From Struthio camelus (Eukaryota; Chordata; Aves; Struthioniformes; Struthionidae): a stretch of 64,000 nucleotides of DNA. Where the stretch lies: positions 19,514,997-19,578,996 of the forward strand of contig NC_090953.1 of assembly GCF_040807025.1 (NCBI RefSeq). Direction: 5' to 3'. The notes below the pieces were generated by a model. The model worked only from the letters and a program-made list of their open reading frames with translations. It was not told where the DNA came from and did not search any database. Position 1 is the first letter of the stretch. Each line of letters opens with the position of its first letter. Below are positions 22,201 through 31,800 of this stretch, piece by piece. Made by a program: the position numbers and the translations under genes.

Positions 22201-23881
22201 AAGTGCAATAGATTAACCAAAACAAGGACTAGAAACATTAGGTATTGCTAACATCATAACCACCTTTGAAATAAAAATAAAAGATCAACATACAAGCTAC
22301 AACAAATAAAGACTGACAGACAACAATGAGGACAGAAAATTAAAGAAACTAGTAGGTAAATACACAGCATGCTTTGAGATACAAAGCAAATACTTGCGTG
22401 TTTTAGAGAGCAGTTGAAAGCAGGGAAGAAAATAAAATGACTGATCCAGCACTGGAAATGCCAAAGCTAAAGCAGACAGACAAGAGCCAAAAAAAAAAAA
22501 TTTTAATGGAGAAAAAGCACATCTCGATTCCCTCTCTGACCTTTCCGACATGGAACATTCTTAAAAGGACTCTTAAGAGTCCTGAAATTTGGAGCGAGAC
22601 TAAGTGTAGGCCTTAACTGACACTCAGATACCAAATAATGACCCAGTATTTTTCAGATAGGTCAGGAAAGGAGAGTGCAATAATTCATTTTTATCCAGTA
22701 TTAACTGGATAGCTCAGTTTAGAGGGAAGATGATGATTCCTGTGCAATGTGCTCTAGATGACCCTGCAGGGGGGTTGGACTAGGTCCTGTCCAACCTTGG
22801 GCACTCTGTGATTCTGTGACTCTCAGACAGTGTATTCCAAAAAGATTCCTTTTATTCTTTTGAGATAACGGGCTTATACTACCACTCACACACAAACATG
22901 TCATTTAGAATGCTATTCCCTCAGGCCTGACTTTAAAAAACTAAAACAAAATTAAGGAGGAAGCAGTCTGTTTGACTAGAGTGAAGCATTCTTACCAGTT
23001 TCACCTTCTCTTCCAGCCTCGGCCAATATATCTGATTCAGCAGGATCATCTTCTGGCAGGGGCCTGGGCAAGAAGTAGAAACTATTAGCCCCCAAGGGTT
23101 TCTTTTACAACCAGCTAAATACAAAATATTTAGACTCATGCACTGCTAAAAAAATCCACTGTGAAATAGCATTTTAACTAAATATACTTATAGTCTAAGC
23201 TCAAGCTGTCAGCAAACCGAGCGCTGAAGTAGCAAAACAGCTTTACGGCACTCAAATGACCATCCGTTGATATGATAAATACCAAAATACTGGTTGCTAT
23301 TGATGCCTGTCATCCTTCAGAAAGTTTGCCATATTCTTGCTGAGAGAAAGTCTGATATTAAATACATCACAGAAGTAGTTCTCTCACTTTATTACTAAAT
23401 GCCTCGGAAATCAGCTGCTTTAGTATCTTATCAGGCACAAACATCACTAGCATTCTTAAGTGTTAAGAATTTTGCTCAGAAACATTGCCTAATGAAGTAT
23501 TTGGGCCTTCAGACATTGGCAATAATATGCAAACAATGTAGCTGCAAAAGGTTACCACAGTGGAAAAAAACAAAGCCAAACTTTACTTAAAATTTCCACG
23601 TCAGTAACACTAAAGACTTAGACGTTGTCATTCCTATATTACCTAAATTACACATGAAGAGATCCTTCTCCAGTCCACAAAGAACCACACCACAAAACCC
23701 TTCTGAGACTACTACATTACTGGAAATCACTGCAAGATTATTATTAAGTATTGATTCATCAGGAACAGAGAGAAGTAGCTTTTTCTGGACGCTATGCATT
23801 TGATTTGAATTAATTTTTTTTTTTTTTAAACCTTGGAAAATCTTCATCTTGCCATTCTTCCTTAAACTCCACGCCTTCCAT
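13201..23881 (-). CDS. BNIP2: BNIP-2, BCH-domain scaffold protein (canonical start), nine constitutive exons
   Basis: BNIP-2 is a cytoplasmic scaffold whose BCH (CRAL-TRIO-like) domain binds Cdc42, Cdc42GAP and RhoA regulators and shapes cell protrusion. Coding exons on the minus strand: 23881-23832, 23063-22996, 21830-21663, 19715-19539, 18811-18709, 18412-18281, 17676-17590, 17493-17395, 13240-13201. All are GT-AG and phase-consistent, giving 307 aa against 314 in human as I recall it. Visible landmarks: [16 protein letters not shown] start; acidic linker; EFEWED at 91-96, resembling the kinesin-light-chain WED motif of the family; BCH domain from about 150; RRKMP at 214-218 (self-association); RRLRK at 232-236 (arginine patch); PMEYVGI with EYV at 285-287 (Cdc42 contact). 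Family roles are from literature knowledge; motifs are read directly. A 36-nt cassette exon and an N-terminal extension add isoforms. Only the human VPMEYVGI to IPMEYVGI change in a functional motif stands out. Confidence 0.97.
13241..15852 (-). other. BNIP2: BNIP2 last intron segment
   Basis: Intronic, AT-rich, no other exon recognised. It contains A/T homopolymers near 13870 and 14455-14472 and no recognisable retroposon body. Confidence 0.7.
15853..15888 (-). CDS. BNIP2: BNIP2 36-nt cassette exon
   Basis: A 12-codon exon encoding [11 protein letters not shown] plus the second and third positions of an Arg codon junction. The acceptor is TTTTCCTCACCAAG and the donor AG|GTATAT. It starts by completing CA|G (Gln) and ends so that AG|A gives Arg, hence inclusion or skipping both keep frame (319 or 307 aa). 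I recall a matching segment, YEEEKFKKRQKR, in longer mammalian BNIP-2 family isoforms. The insert is highly charged and basic and lies directly after the BCH domain. Confidence 0.88.
16041..16068. repeat. 14-bp exact tandem duplication in a BNIP2 intron
   Basis: CCTCTATAAGCCTT occurs twice back to back. It looks like a local replication slip with no visible functional link. Confidence 0.9.
17395..17493 (-). CDS. BNIP2: BNIP2 exon with the Cdc42-binding segment (residues 262-295)
   Basis: 99 nt encoding [19 protein letters not shown] and [12 protein letters not shown]. The acceptor is CCACAG and the donor is CA|GTACGT. EYV at 285-287 corresponds to the Cdc42 contact in mammalian BNIP-2. Confidence 0.96.
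17590..17676 (-). CDS. BNIP2: BNIP2 BCH-domain exon (residues 233-262)
   Basis: 87 nt encoding [18 protein letters not shown] and LLAITKPFI. The acceptor is TTCTTCAG and the donor AG|GTAATA. VHPSWF is a BCH hallmark. Together with the preceding exon it forms the RRLRK patch across the splice junction. Confidence 0.96.
18281..18412 (-). CDS. BNIP2: BNIP2 BCH-domain exon (residues 189-233)
   Basis: 132 nt encoding [20 protein letters not shown], then [18 protein letters not shown]. The acceptor is CTTTGCAG and the donor AG|GTAAGA. It carries the RRKMP self-association motif. Confidence 0.97.
18709..18811 (-). CDS. BNIP2: BNIP2 BCH-domain exon (residues 155-189)
   Basis: 103 nt encoding [20 protein letters not shown] and the next residues [13 protein letters not shown]. 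The acceptor is TTTTTTTTCTTCAG and the donor AA|GTAAGT. It opens the CRAL-TRIO-like fold. Confidence 0.97.
19539..19715 (-). CDS. BNIP2: BNIP2 exon (residues 96-155)
   Basis: 177 nt encoding [20 protein letters not shown], then [20 protein letters not shown] and [18 protein letters not shown]. The acceptor is TTTGGTAG and the donor G|GTAAGA. It leads from the acidic linker into the BCH domain. Confidence 0.97.
21663..21830 (-). CDS. BNIP2: BNIP2 acidic linker exon (residues 40-96)
   Basis: 168 nt encoding [20 protein letters not shown], then a run rich in Asp, Glu and Ser ([19 protein letters not shown]), ending NEFEWE. With the next exon's Asp it makes EFEWED. The acceptor is AAATGCAG and the donor G|GTAAGT. 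Confidence 0.96.
22735..22819 (+). mobile_element. CR1 LINE 3' end fragment
   Basis: The stretch contains the CR1 3' signature TAGATGACCCTGCAGG, GGGGTTGGACTAGG, TCCAACCTTGG and the terminal ATTCTGTGA repeat. It is a short 5'-truncated copy lying about 0.2 kb from the BNIP2 exon at 22996-23063, in the intron. CR1 is the commonest avian LINE, which supports a bird host. Confidence 0.88.
22996..23063 (-). CDS. BNIP2: BNIP2 exon (residues 17-40)
   Basis: 68 nt encoding [20 protein letters not shown], then ET. The acceptor is CTTCTTGCCCAG and the donor ACTG|GTAAGA. Its first base completes the Arg codon begun in the start exon; it would also complete the GG| codon from the upstream extension exon in frame. 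Confidence 0.95.
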
Positions 23882-23903
23882 TCTTCTTGAATTACTTGAA
23901 CCT
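23832..23903 (-). CDS. BNIP2: BNIP2 exon with the canonical start codon
   Basis: The ATG at 23881-23879 begins [16 protein letters not shown], matching the canonical BNIP-2 N-terminus. The donor CCAAG|GTTTAA is weak. Upstream of the ATG the frame is open for seven more codons (GSSNSRR) to an ACAAG acceptor at 23904-23905; an in-frame stop lies just beyond. With that acceptor the exon is 72 nt, a multiple of three. An alternative acceptor, GTTCAAG, is also phase-compatible, so the 5' boundary is tentative. Confidence 0.85.
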
Positions 23904-24134
23904 CTTGTCTTCAAGACAGCAGGTTAAACAGGAGCTGCAGGGAACAGACAACAGAGGATGCTAGTTCAGTACTGTTGGGATTGCAGTACGTGCAACATGT
24001 CCTTTCAATTAGCACTGTGTTGAGAGGATACAGGGAAAAAAACAGGAGACAGCTTGTTGCCTCTGCCTCTCCTCTCTCCCTCCTCCTTTTTAAAAAGGCA
24101 AAACCACTTACAGAATAGCTCTCTGTCATACAGT

Positions 24135-24240
24135 AATTTAGGTGGGAAGGCATCTCTGGAGTTCATCCAGTCCAGTGACCTGCTCAAGCAGGATTAATTT
24201 CTAAATTCAAATCAAGGCCCTAAGCAACCTGACCTATTGT
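24135..24240 (-). mobile_element. Degenerate CR1 LINE fragment
   Basis: The plus strand reads like an antisense CR1 3' region: GGTGGGAAGGCATCTCTGGA, a CATCCAGTCCAGTGACCTGC segment and CTCAAGCAGG. The element is therefore in minus orientation. It is older and more diverged than the copy at 22.7 kb and sits about 0.2 kb upstream of the BNIP2 start exon. Confidence 0.7.
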
Positions 24241-24443
24241 TTGGATTACATCAATTCCCTCCAAAGAAACTGTAAGAAACCTGAGAATTCAAGATTCTGT
24301 GAGAGATACTGAAAAAAAATGTATACTCAGAAGAAAAACAAAAACAAAAATGAGATGGTCAGATCTAAAATACAGCCCAGTTCCTAAAAGGACAATTTAA
24401 AGGTAACTCTCTATTTCAGAATTGGTTTCTTCAGAGAACTCAC

Positions 24444-24587
24444 CCTGGTACGTGTAAGTCAAGCTGTGTTTTTTCAGGCTCACCCATCACCAGTAACACG
24501 GAATCCCCAGTAACGGAACCAAATAAACCATTCTGGTAACGCACAAGATAACGTCTAATCCAGTTCAAATTCGTGGCTGGGCTGGCT
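24444..24587 (-). CDS. BNIP2: BNIP2 upstream coding exon (N-terminal extension)
   Basis: 144 nt, open in one frame, encoding ASPATNLNWIRRYLVRYQNG, then LFGSVTGDSVLLVMGEPEKT and QLDLHVP. The acceptor is GATCTTTAG and the donor CCAGG|GTGAGT, a strong site. The entering phase fits the CpG-island exon ending at 28372 and the leaving phase fits the canonical start exon. Codon use is not GC-driven and the peptide looks protein-like. I recall a human BNIP-2 RefSeq isoform of about 435 aa, about 121 aa longer than the 314-aa form; the extension here would be about 122 aa. That length comparison rests on memory. Confidence 0.72.
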
Positions 24588-27500
24588 CTAAAGATCAACA
24601 GGAACAAGTAAACTTATTAATGAAGAAACTAATAGAATTGACACTAATCAGAATAGGAAACTACACAGTATTTTTAAATGCAAAGAAACAATCAACACAG
24701 AACACTAGTAAGTACAAATTCTGAATACAATCACAGAGCCAGTTAAGCCAGAGACACCATTTATTTTTCATGTGGGTAAAGAGAAGTTGCACTTATTGTT
24801 CTGTAGGATCATCCTTCATAGCAAGTCTCATAATTTCCTTTTTCCTGACCTGACTACGATCACAGACTCATTAAAAAAAAAAAAGAAAAAGTCCTGCAAC
24901 GCCTAAGGTGACACCACACAAGCTGATTAATAGCAACCTTTTTTAAAGACTGATTTTCTGTAAAACTGCAGCACCAGCGATAAATTAAATGGGAAAGAGT
25001 TTAAGCATATTTTGCTGACATTTCCCTCCTTCTCCCACCCAGGAAACCGAAATAAAGTTTCTAGAAGACAACAACCCAATTCACCTGGAGGGTCAGACTC
25101 CTTGTTTGAATTCTTCCGCCCCTGCATGGCACAGTTGCTGGCAGTGTGTATGCGCTTACGCACCCACACTCGTGGCCCCCAAGTAAGGTCCTTCCAGCTC
25201 TCCTGCTTTTCCCTTTTTTTTTTTTTTTTAATAATATGCTGCTTGCAGTAGTTTCTTGCTGCTTGAATCATAGGATATTCCTCAGGAAACGTGTCCTCTC
25301 TTTCATTAAGATGCTGACATTTTTAAGCAAAGTCTCCTGCATGCTAACCTGTTAGCATTTATTAGAAACAATTAATTTTTAATATTTGCTTGGAGATAAG
25401 CTCATATTTTGATCAATAGTAACAGGTGAATTTATATGCAGTTCTTTCTGAATTTTTGTTTTGGACCACTTAAATGGAACATGGGAGGTTTCCAAAAACA
25501 TCCTACACAATCACATGAACAGAATAGCGTGGTTACAAACAGCATGGAATAGAGTATCTGACGGTTCACTGAAAACAAACAAACAGATCCTAAACCTAAA
25601 AGAAAATCTAAACTGATTACTTCAATCTTAAGGGACAAATCACTAATGAAAAAAACTGACAGTGTACAAACAAACAAGCCCTGTCACTGCGCTGGTGCCT
25701 GTGAGATGCTACCCTTGAGCTTGTCTGCACCACATTCACAATACAGTTCCCACAAGAGAGCTTAAAGTAGAGTTTTGCTTAAAGTTTCTCACCACACTTT
25801 TGAAGAATGCTGAACATCAAGTAACATCCATTAATTTAAGACATACAGCATTTCAGTGCAGAAACGGTTCCTGCCTACATACGTTTCCTTACATTGAGGT
25901 AAACTCAATGCACTAAGACACAGACTTTAAAAGTTCTTTTCAGGAGGTAATAACATTTTAAAATACTCTTACAAAATATTTCCCACATCCCTTGCAGAAT
26001 TCTCATCAGCAACATCTCATAAAAGTGTATTAAAAACAATTATTTGCTAAAGACTGCACAATTGCAAACAACTTGCAAAGCAAGTTCCAAATCATAAAAC
26101 TTTTCTTATATAAGAAAATATAAAAGTTATATAAGTTTTAGCCTATTCCATTTCTGCATCCTACTAAACATTCAGATTAAGTAACAATTTGGGATTTTTT
26201 GACTTTATTTAAGTCTCACTTGCAAAAGCACTACCATTTAGCAACTAGAAAAATTAGAAATTAAGGAAGGAGGGTAATCTTCAATTTCAGGAAAGTTAGA
26301 AGAGTGCCAACTTTCAAGTTAGCTACTGAATGCTTTACATCATTAATATAAATACTTACAAAGCAGGAAAAAATAAATTCTATTATTTCTGCTTCTACAA
26401 ACTAAAGCAGACTTTTGAATACAGTCTTCCCATGGCTACCGTGGGAGCGCTGACTTCCTGTGTTTTTACTGTGCCAAACTCTCTCATTAATTAATGAGTA
26501 GAAGAAAGATCTAGAAAACTAAACTTGAAAAATGTAATATACTGTAATAACGCAATTCTTTATTAGTCACGTAGAAGAAAAGCAAGCAGTTTCTACCTGG
26601 TCCTATCACTCTTTGTGGCCAACTCAAAAAAGCCCTGGTTTCTCGGAACAGCACGCTTGCTCATTTTCACTCCCTACTGCTCATTATTCTCCATTTTATT
26701 GCTGGAAATGGAATTTGAATAGTCCAGGCTACAAAGGTTAGAAACTTCCACATGTTGGAAAACATATGGATGCAGGACTGCCACGTGGTTCTGCTCTTTT
26801 ACTGGAACCCCGGACACCGGGGTGTGACAGTGCCTCTTGCACTTGTGTACTGTACCTCCAGAGGCAAGTCACAACATTACAAACGGGGAAAAAAACACCT
26901 AACAGGGCAAAACATCACTAAAATCCACTACTTTTCTGCTGCAGCTAATGAAGTTTTCATTTGAAGAGGTTACTGCTTGTACCTGAAGTCAAACAGCACT
27001 GTTCTCAGCCCTTTCTCTGCTAGATGAGCGCACACAGTTTTCACGGTTATCCCACCAATACTGTTAGGGCAGGTGCTGCAATACCAAATAGGAGAGCGAA
27101 GAGAAGCCTACGGTAAACTGCCGTTTCTTGGTTTGGTTTACAGTTGAACAGAAGAAGTCAACAATATCGCTCTAATTTATCCTAGATACTTAAAAGAGAA
27201 AGCGACAGACAACAGAATGCATGAAATCTGTTTTATTTATGAAGTTAAAGCTGCTTTTTAAATAGTTTTCACTGTTGAATTCTCAGAAGAGAAGGAATAC
27301 ACAGCTGAACAGGAGTTAAGCATCTGGATACGCTCACATCTCTCTATCCCAGACAAAGACCTATTTGCAGCCCTTGATCAGCACCGCACTGTTTGAAGTA
27401 AAATAACTCTGGGGTTTATTCTGCAAGAGGACTGCAGTGAGTACACGATTAAACTACGTACTACGTGACCTGCACGAAGAACAGCCTGCTATTCCAGTAT

Positions 27501-28371
27501 CAGGAAGCTGAAATTAACTTCAAACAAAGCTAGCTAACTTTTTTTCTACATTTTACCTTCACCATTTCAGAGACGCATTAAATTGAAATCCAGCTTGCAG
27601 GCATTAAAGACGTGTAATCTAAGAGTATTTTTCAAGTTTGGTTTCACAGCAAGCCAAAAGCAAGGAACACATATCTGTTTTCTTGCACCCATATCCATAT
27701 TGCGTAGCTCACCGTAATTCCTAAGCGCTTCTACAGCCCTTTTAAATAGCTTTATAAAGCTTTTAAAACGCGGCCACACTAACCGTAACGCTGCAAAACA
27801 GTATCTCCCAGATCTGGCGACAGACGTTTTATAATCAAGACTCTACCACGTACAAGCTTACAAAACGAGGTCACGCAATGACTTCCATTACTAACAGATT
27901 ACTTCTCAATCTTTTTCCTCCCTTCCCTCAACACGAGCAAATCATAGCGAAACCATCGGGAAAGGATGAGATTTATGACAACGCTCTTGCTCTCCTCTCT
28001 GAGGAGGCCGCTTTTGGGCTGCGCTTCGCCGGCGAGGCGTGGGCTGGTCGGGCCCCTGAGTTACAGATTCCTACTACAAGTACTCAGAGCGACAGAAGAA
28101 CCTTCGCTCCCGAAATCGCTGCGATGTGAAGGCAAGCACCGAGCGGCGAGGAGACCGCCCGAACGGCTGCGCGCGCCCCGCGGGCCGCCCACGGCCAGCG
28201 CTCCTCGCCCGACCGCCGCAGCGCCCCGCTGCCCTCGCGCAACCGACAGCTGCCGCCAGGCCCCGGAGCGCCCGCCGCCCCGCGCCACGGGCGGCCCCGC
28301 CGAAGCCTGCCGAGCCACAGCAGGCCGCGCCGACGCCCCGCGCCCGCGCCCGCCCCCGCCGCGGGCCGTAC
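24588..28371 (-). other. BNIP2: BNIP2 first intron
   Basis: About 3.8 kb, AT-rich, no further exon recognised. It has small A/T homopolymers (24870-24890, 25210-25230) and no full retroposon. GC content rises from about 27.9 kb into the CpG island. Confidence 0.65.
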
Positions 28372-28571
28372 CTGGCGGAGGCAGCCGACGCCCGCAGGCC
28401 GCCGCGCAAAGGCCCGCGACGCGCTAACCCGGAAGCGGATAGGCCGCCGCGCTCACGTGACGCCGCGCTCCGCGGCCGCTGGGGCTGGGGGAGGGAAGGG
28501 GGCGCTGGCGCGCACGCGTGGAAGAAGCCATCCGCCTCACCCGCCCCTCCCAGCTCCGGCAGCTGGCGCAT
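28372..28571 (-). CDS. BNIP2: BNIP2 first exon, possible N-terminal extension coding part
   Basis: The donor GCCAG|GTACGG at 28372/28371 ends an exon whose frame (...GLRASAASA plus AG) is open through the whole island to at least 28823 and joins the exon at 24587 in phase, forming Arg-Ala-Ser-Pro. The nearest upstream ATG is at 28571-28569 (MRQLPELGGAGEADGFF). If transcription starts downstream of that ATG the exon is 5'UTR and the long form would need a non-AUG start or the internal Met in VLLVMGEPEK. The donor is well supported; the coding status is inferred. Confidence 0.5.
28453..28460. promoter_or_regulatory. BNIP2: Palindromic E-box TCACGTGA
   Basis: A perfect M-box/CLEAR-type core recognised by USF and MiT/TFE factors in other genes. 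It is 16 nt from an ETS site in the BNIP2 island. Confidence 0.5.
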
Positions 28572-28575
28572 GCGC
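28566..28575. promoter_or_regulatory. BNIP2: NRF1-type site GCGCATGCGC
   Basis: A perfect palindromic NRF1 core, common near housekeeping transcription starts. It contains the ATG at 28571-28569 of the possible BNIP-2 extension. Confidence 0.55.
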
Positions 28576-28899
28576 ACGCGGTCCTCGCGCGCCCGGCCGT
28601 TGGGGGCGCGCGGGGCGTCCGTTGGCGCCCCGTGAGGCGGCCGCGGCCAAGGGCCCGGGCGGGCCCGCGTGTGCTGCGAGCGCTTGAGGGACGCCGAGGT
28701 GTGCGTGAGGGGCGAGGGCGGGGCTTCCTCCCTGAGGGGCGGGAGAACGGATACAACGGGGAGTGCGTCCTGGGGAGGCGACGGAGCGGAGGTGCTGAGG
28801 GAGAAAAAAAGTCCCAACCTCATTTGGAATTACAGCTTCAGCTATTTAAGTGTCAGGTGTGGCATCCAAAATACTGTCCTTCAACACGAAATAATTAAT

Positions 28900-31800
28900 T
28901 TCCAGATTTTAATATTACAGAGGCAGGATAGAAGCATAGGAAATTCGATGAAGCTCGTTGCCATCATAATCGCATACGTAACGAAAGGTGATGATGGAGA
29001 CCCGTTTTGGCCGAGGTCTCTGGGAGGAGGGGCTGGTTTTTGGCTGAGGTAGAGAGGGAGGTCTGTGTTATGTTCCCCCCCCCCCCCCCCCCACTGGTGA
29101 CTGCCCTGCCTGGTGTGGTACGGGTCAGCAGGACAAGAGAACGCTTACAGCACAGGGATTTTATCATGCTTAGGGTGAAATGTCATGAACACTAGCTGAT
29201 TTCTACAACGGGGCTGTTGCTGGAAAGTGAATACACGCATTCCAAGCGTATATGCAAACAAATTCAGATACATGCAGAATTGGCCACTCACTCACACATT
29301 GCTATGACACTGAGACAGCTACTAACTTCATTTTTACTTCTCACTGCCACTGTGTTGCCCAAAGGTGAAAGATGCAACAACAGTGACAAGTTTGTTTTAT
29401 TCTAGGGTAGAGAAGAAACTTGGAACAAGCGTGACAGATGCGGAGAAGAGTGGGAAGAATTAAAGAGATTTAAGGGTATAAGAACTGAATGTAGGAAAAC
29501 GTGAGAAAAGGAAAATATTGCTAAAGAAGAAGAGAACTCTCAGCCCACAAACCCCTGAGCAAAGGTAAAGTGCAAGAATAACTGGGGGGAAAAAGCAATA
29601 ATTAAGGTAATTAGAACAGAGAAAATACCTGTATCAAGAATTAGCATCATGCAAACAGAGTGAGGCCTGTAGGCAGTACTGTAACATAATTATCAGGTAA
29701 TAGCTACAAACACAAAGTAAGAGCTAGCTTAAAATATAAAAAAATGGGTATGCAACGACTGGTAGGAGAAATACAGTAACAGTGAGCCCAAACAGCAAAA
29801 GGGAACAATATTGCATTCTCCCATCTTTGTTCTGTCACCATTTTTTATTTCTGGAGGTCAGAATGCCACAGAAGATGACCAAAGAGCATTATTTAGTGCT
29901 TAAGAACATTATACTTTTCAGTCTGCTCCCAGCTGCACACCAAACTTACCATTAGTAGCATACCTACTTTGGAACATCCCTTGACCATAGCATCCCAGTT
30001 TTTAAATGGTGGAGATCCACTTATGTGACTTCTGTGATCAGTGTGTAATAAAGTACTTGTCACGGTATTGAAGACTGAATGGTTAGGATCAGCGGTCTGT
30101 TGAATCAAGAGTATCTGTGAACAGTGGGAATTATTCAGACTATGCTGGGTCTGACTGAGCTCCGTAGATCAAGGGTCTCTGCTTCTTGGAGAGGAACATT
30201 ACATTATCTGAAAGAGAAGTTCCCTTGTATTGGCTGGTCAGTTGACATTGAGCAAAACTTACCTGCGAGTCTGAAGCCTGAAGAAACTCTTACTTTATAA
30301 GCTAATTGAAGTTTGCAAAGTGTCAGAGTATAGATTTTCAGTCAGTAGTGTCCTGTTTTCGATAACGTAGAAAATCAGATTAAATTGTTCTGTAGAGAAT
30401 AATTTTCTTACCCAAGAAATAATCTTCCTTGTCTTTCAACAGCAAGCCGTAATACATAGAGGGCCTTTATTTATTATTATTTCAACAGTTTGAAAGTTTT
30501 CCAGCAAATTAATGCTTTTACAGAAACTAAGTTTCATGCTAAATATTTTAATGCTTTCCAAAATGTGCTTCAGTTTTTGATAAAATTCAAAACTGTCCTT
30601 AGAATACACAGATTGTCATATTCTGTAAGGCATACTAACTCCAAACTCATTTTGCGAGGGTCAGCAATGTCATGCAATTTCTCATCTCTTACACGGGGTG
30701 GCACAGTATAGCTGGAAATCTATCGATATTCCTACGTAACCTAGAAAACAAGCAAACAAGGGGTCAGAGCTAACTACTAGGGAATGTTGAATAATTCTAT
30801 TTTTAAACATCAGACCATTGCAAACGTAAGCAGATTTTTATATGAAAGCTTTACCAAAGAGAATAGGCTTGTAAGAATAATGCTTTGTCACATTAATTTT
30901 GTCCTGCATACCACAAAAAAAAAAAAACCCACAAACACAAACAAACAACCACCAACTGTTACACAACTTTCGGTCTGGTGTAATTCACAATTAACCTTTA
31001 AACATGAAATAGTCATGAAAAGCAGTAGAACACCAAAACATTCTAATTTTTCATAGTCTTTTCCTCATTTAACTTATAAGAAAAAAATTTCTAGTAATGT
31101 AAAAAAACCCAACAAATTAAGACTACCCCCTTTAAAATGGTTCATGCAACAACTCAGAAATGTTGGAATTTAAAAACACTCATTTGAAAGTCCATCTTTG
31201 CTTGAAGGTTGGACATAGGGACTGCAGTGATATGTAATCCCTCCTTGCCCTAGGCAGAAAGTAAGAATACTGGATTTTATTCAGTCTTATCTTGCCCTTT
31301 TTTGATGACAAGGTCTTTGGGCTGTAGTTTACCTCTACTTCTGTATTCCGCGTACATAATAATTTGTCTCCCATCTTATTAGACATTTTTTGCGATTCAG
31401 AATGACAAGAGCAACACATTATAAAGTAATAACTTTCATATATGTGGGCAGGGACTAAATAGTGCATAATGTTTTGAATCACTTGTGATATTCCTGTAGG
31501 GTACATCATCATCTCTTTAAAGCCATATGAAAGCTATTGAAATCAGTTGTCAGGATGGTGTAACTAGCTAAAGGTGATAGTTGCATCCTCTTTATATATC
31601 ATGTGGTGAAACATGGTGCAGAGTGACCCTCCCCACAGTCCTCCTGTGCCCAGTTTACATTATCCCAAACCTGTTTGAGCTACTTCAGCTGGAACTCGCA
31701 ATGCTGTAGTGGGCCATTCCTCTTCATCAGACTTACACTTCATACCTCTCCGAGAGCTGGGTGCCCTCCTTATTGCTTTGCCTTATTCTTTCTCTGAGCG

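Larger units (their letters stand above)
28010..28790 (-). promoter_or_regulatory. BNIP2: BNIP2 CpG island promoter
   Basis: A dense CpG block surrounds the BNIP2 first exon. Visible sites: ETS CCGGAAGCG at 28429-28437, an E-box/M-box TCACGTGA at 28453-28460 and an NRF1-type palindrome GCGCATGCGC at 28566-28575, plus GC boxes near 28720-28740. The start site probably lies between about 28.4 and 28.6 kb. A divergent plus-strand non-coding transcript is possible but not shown. The many open frames in this block reflect base composition. Confidence 0.75.

Noticed and set aside
21824-25677. Assorted 60-114 aa frames in BNIP2 introns
   Set aside because: They lack splice signals and protein-family features. 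Two overlap CR1 fragments.
27966-28898. Long plus-strand open frames (126-169 aa) and a 110-aa minus-strand frame
   Set aside because: They are caused by the BNIP2 CpG island's lack of stop codons. Only the minus frame that splices in phase to 24587 was kept, as a possible N-terminal extension.
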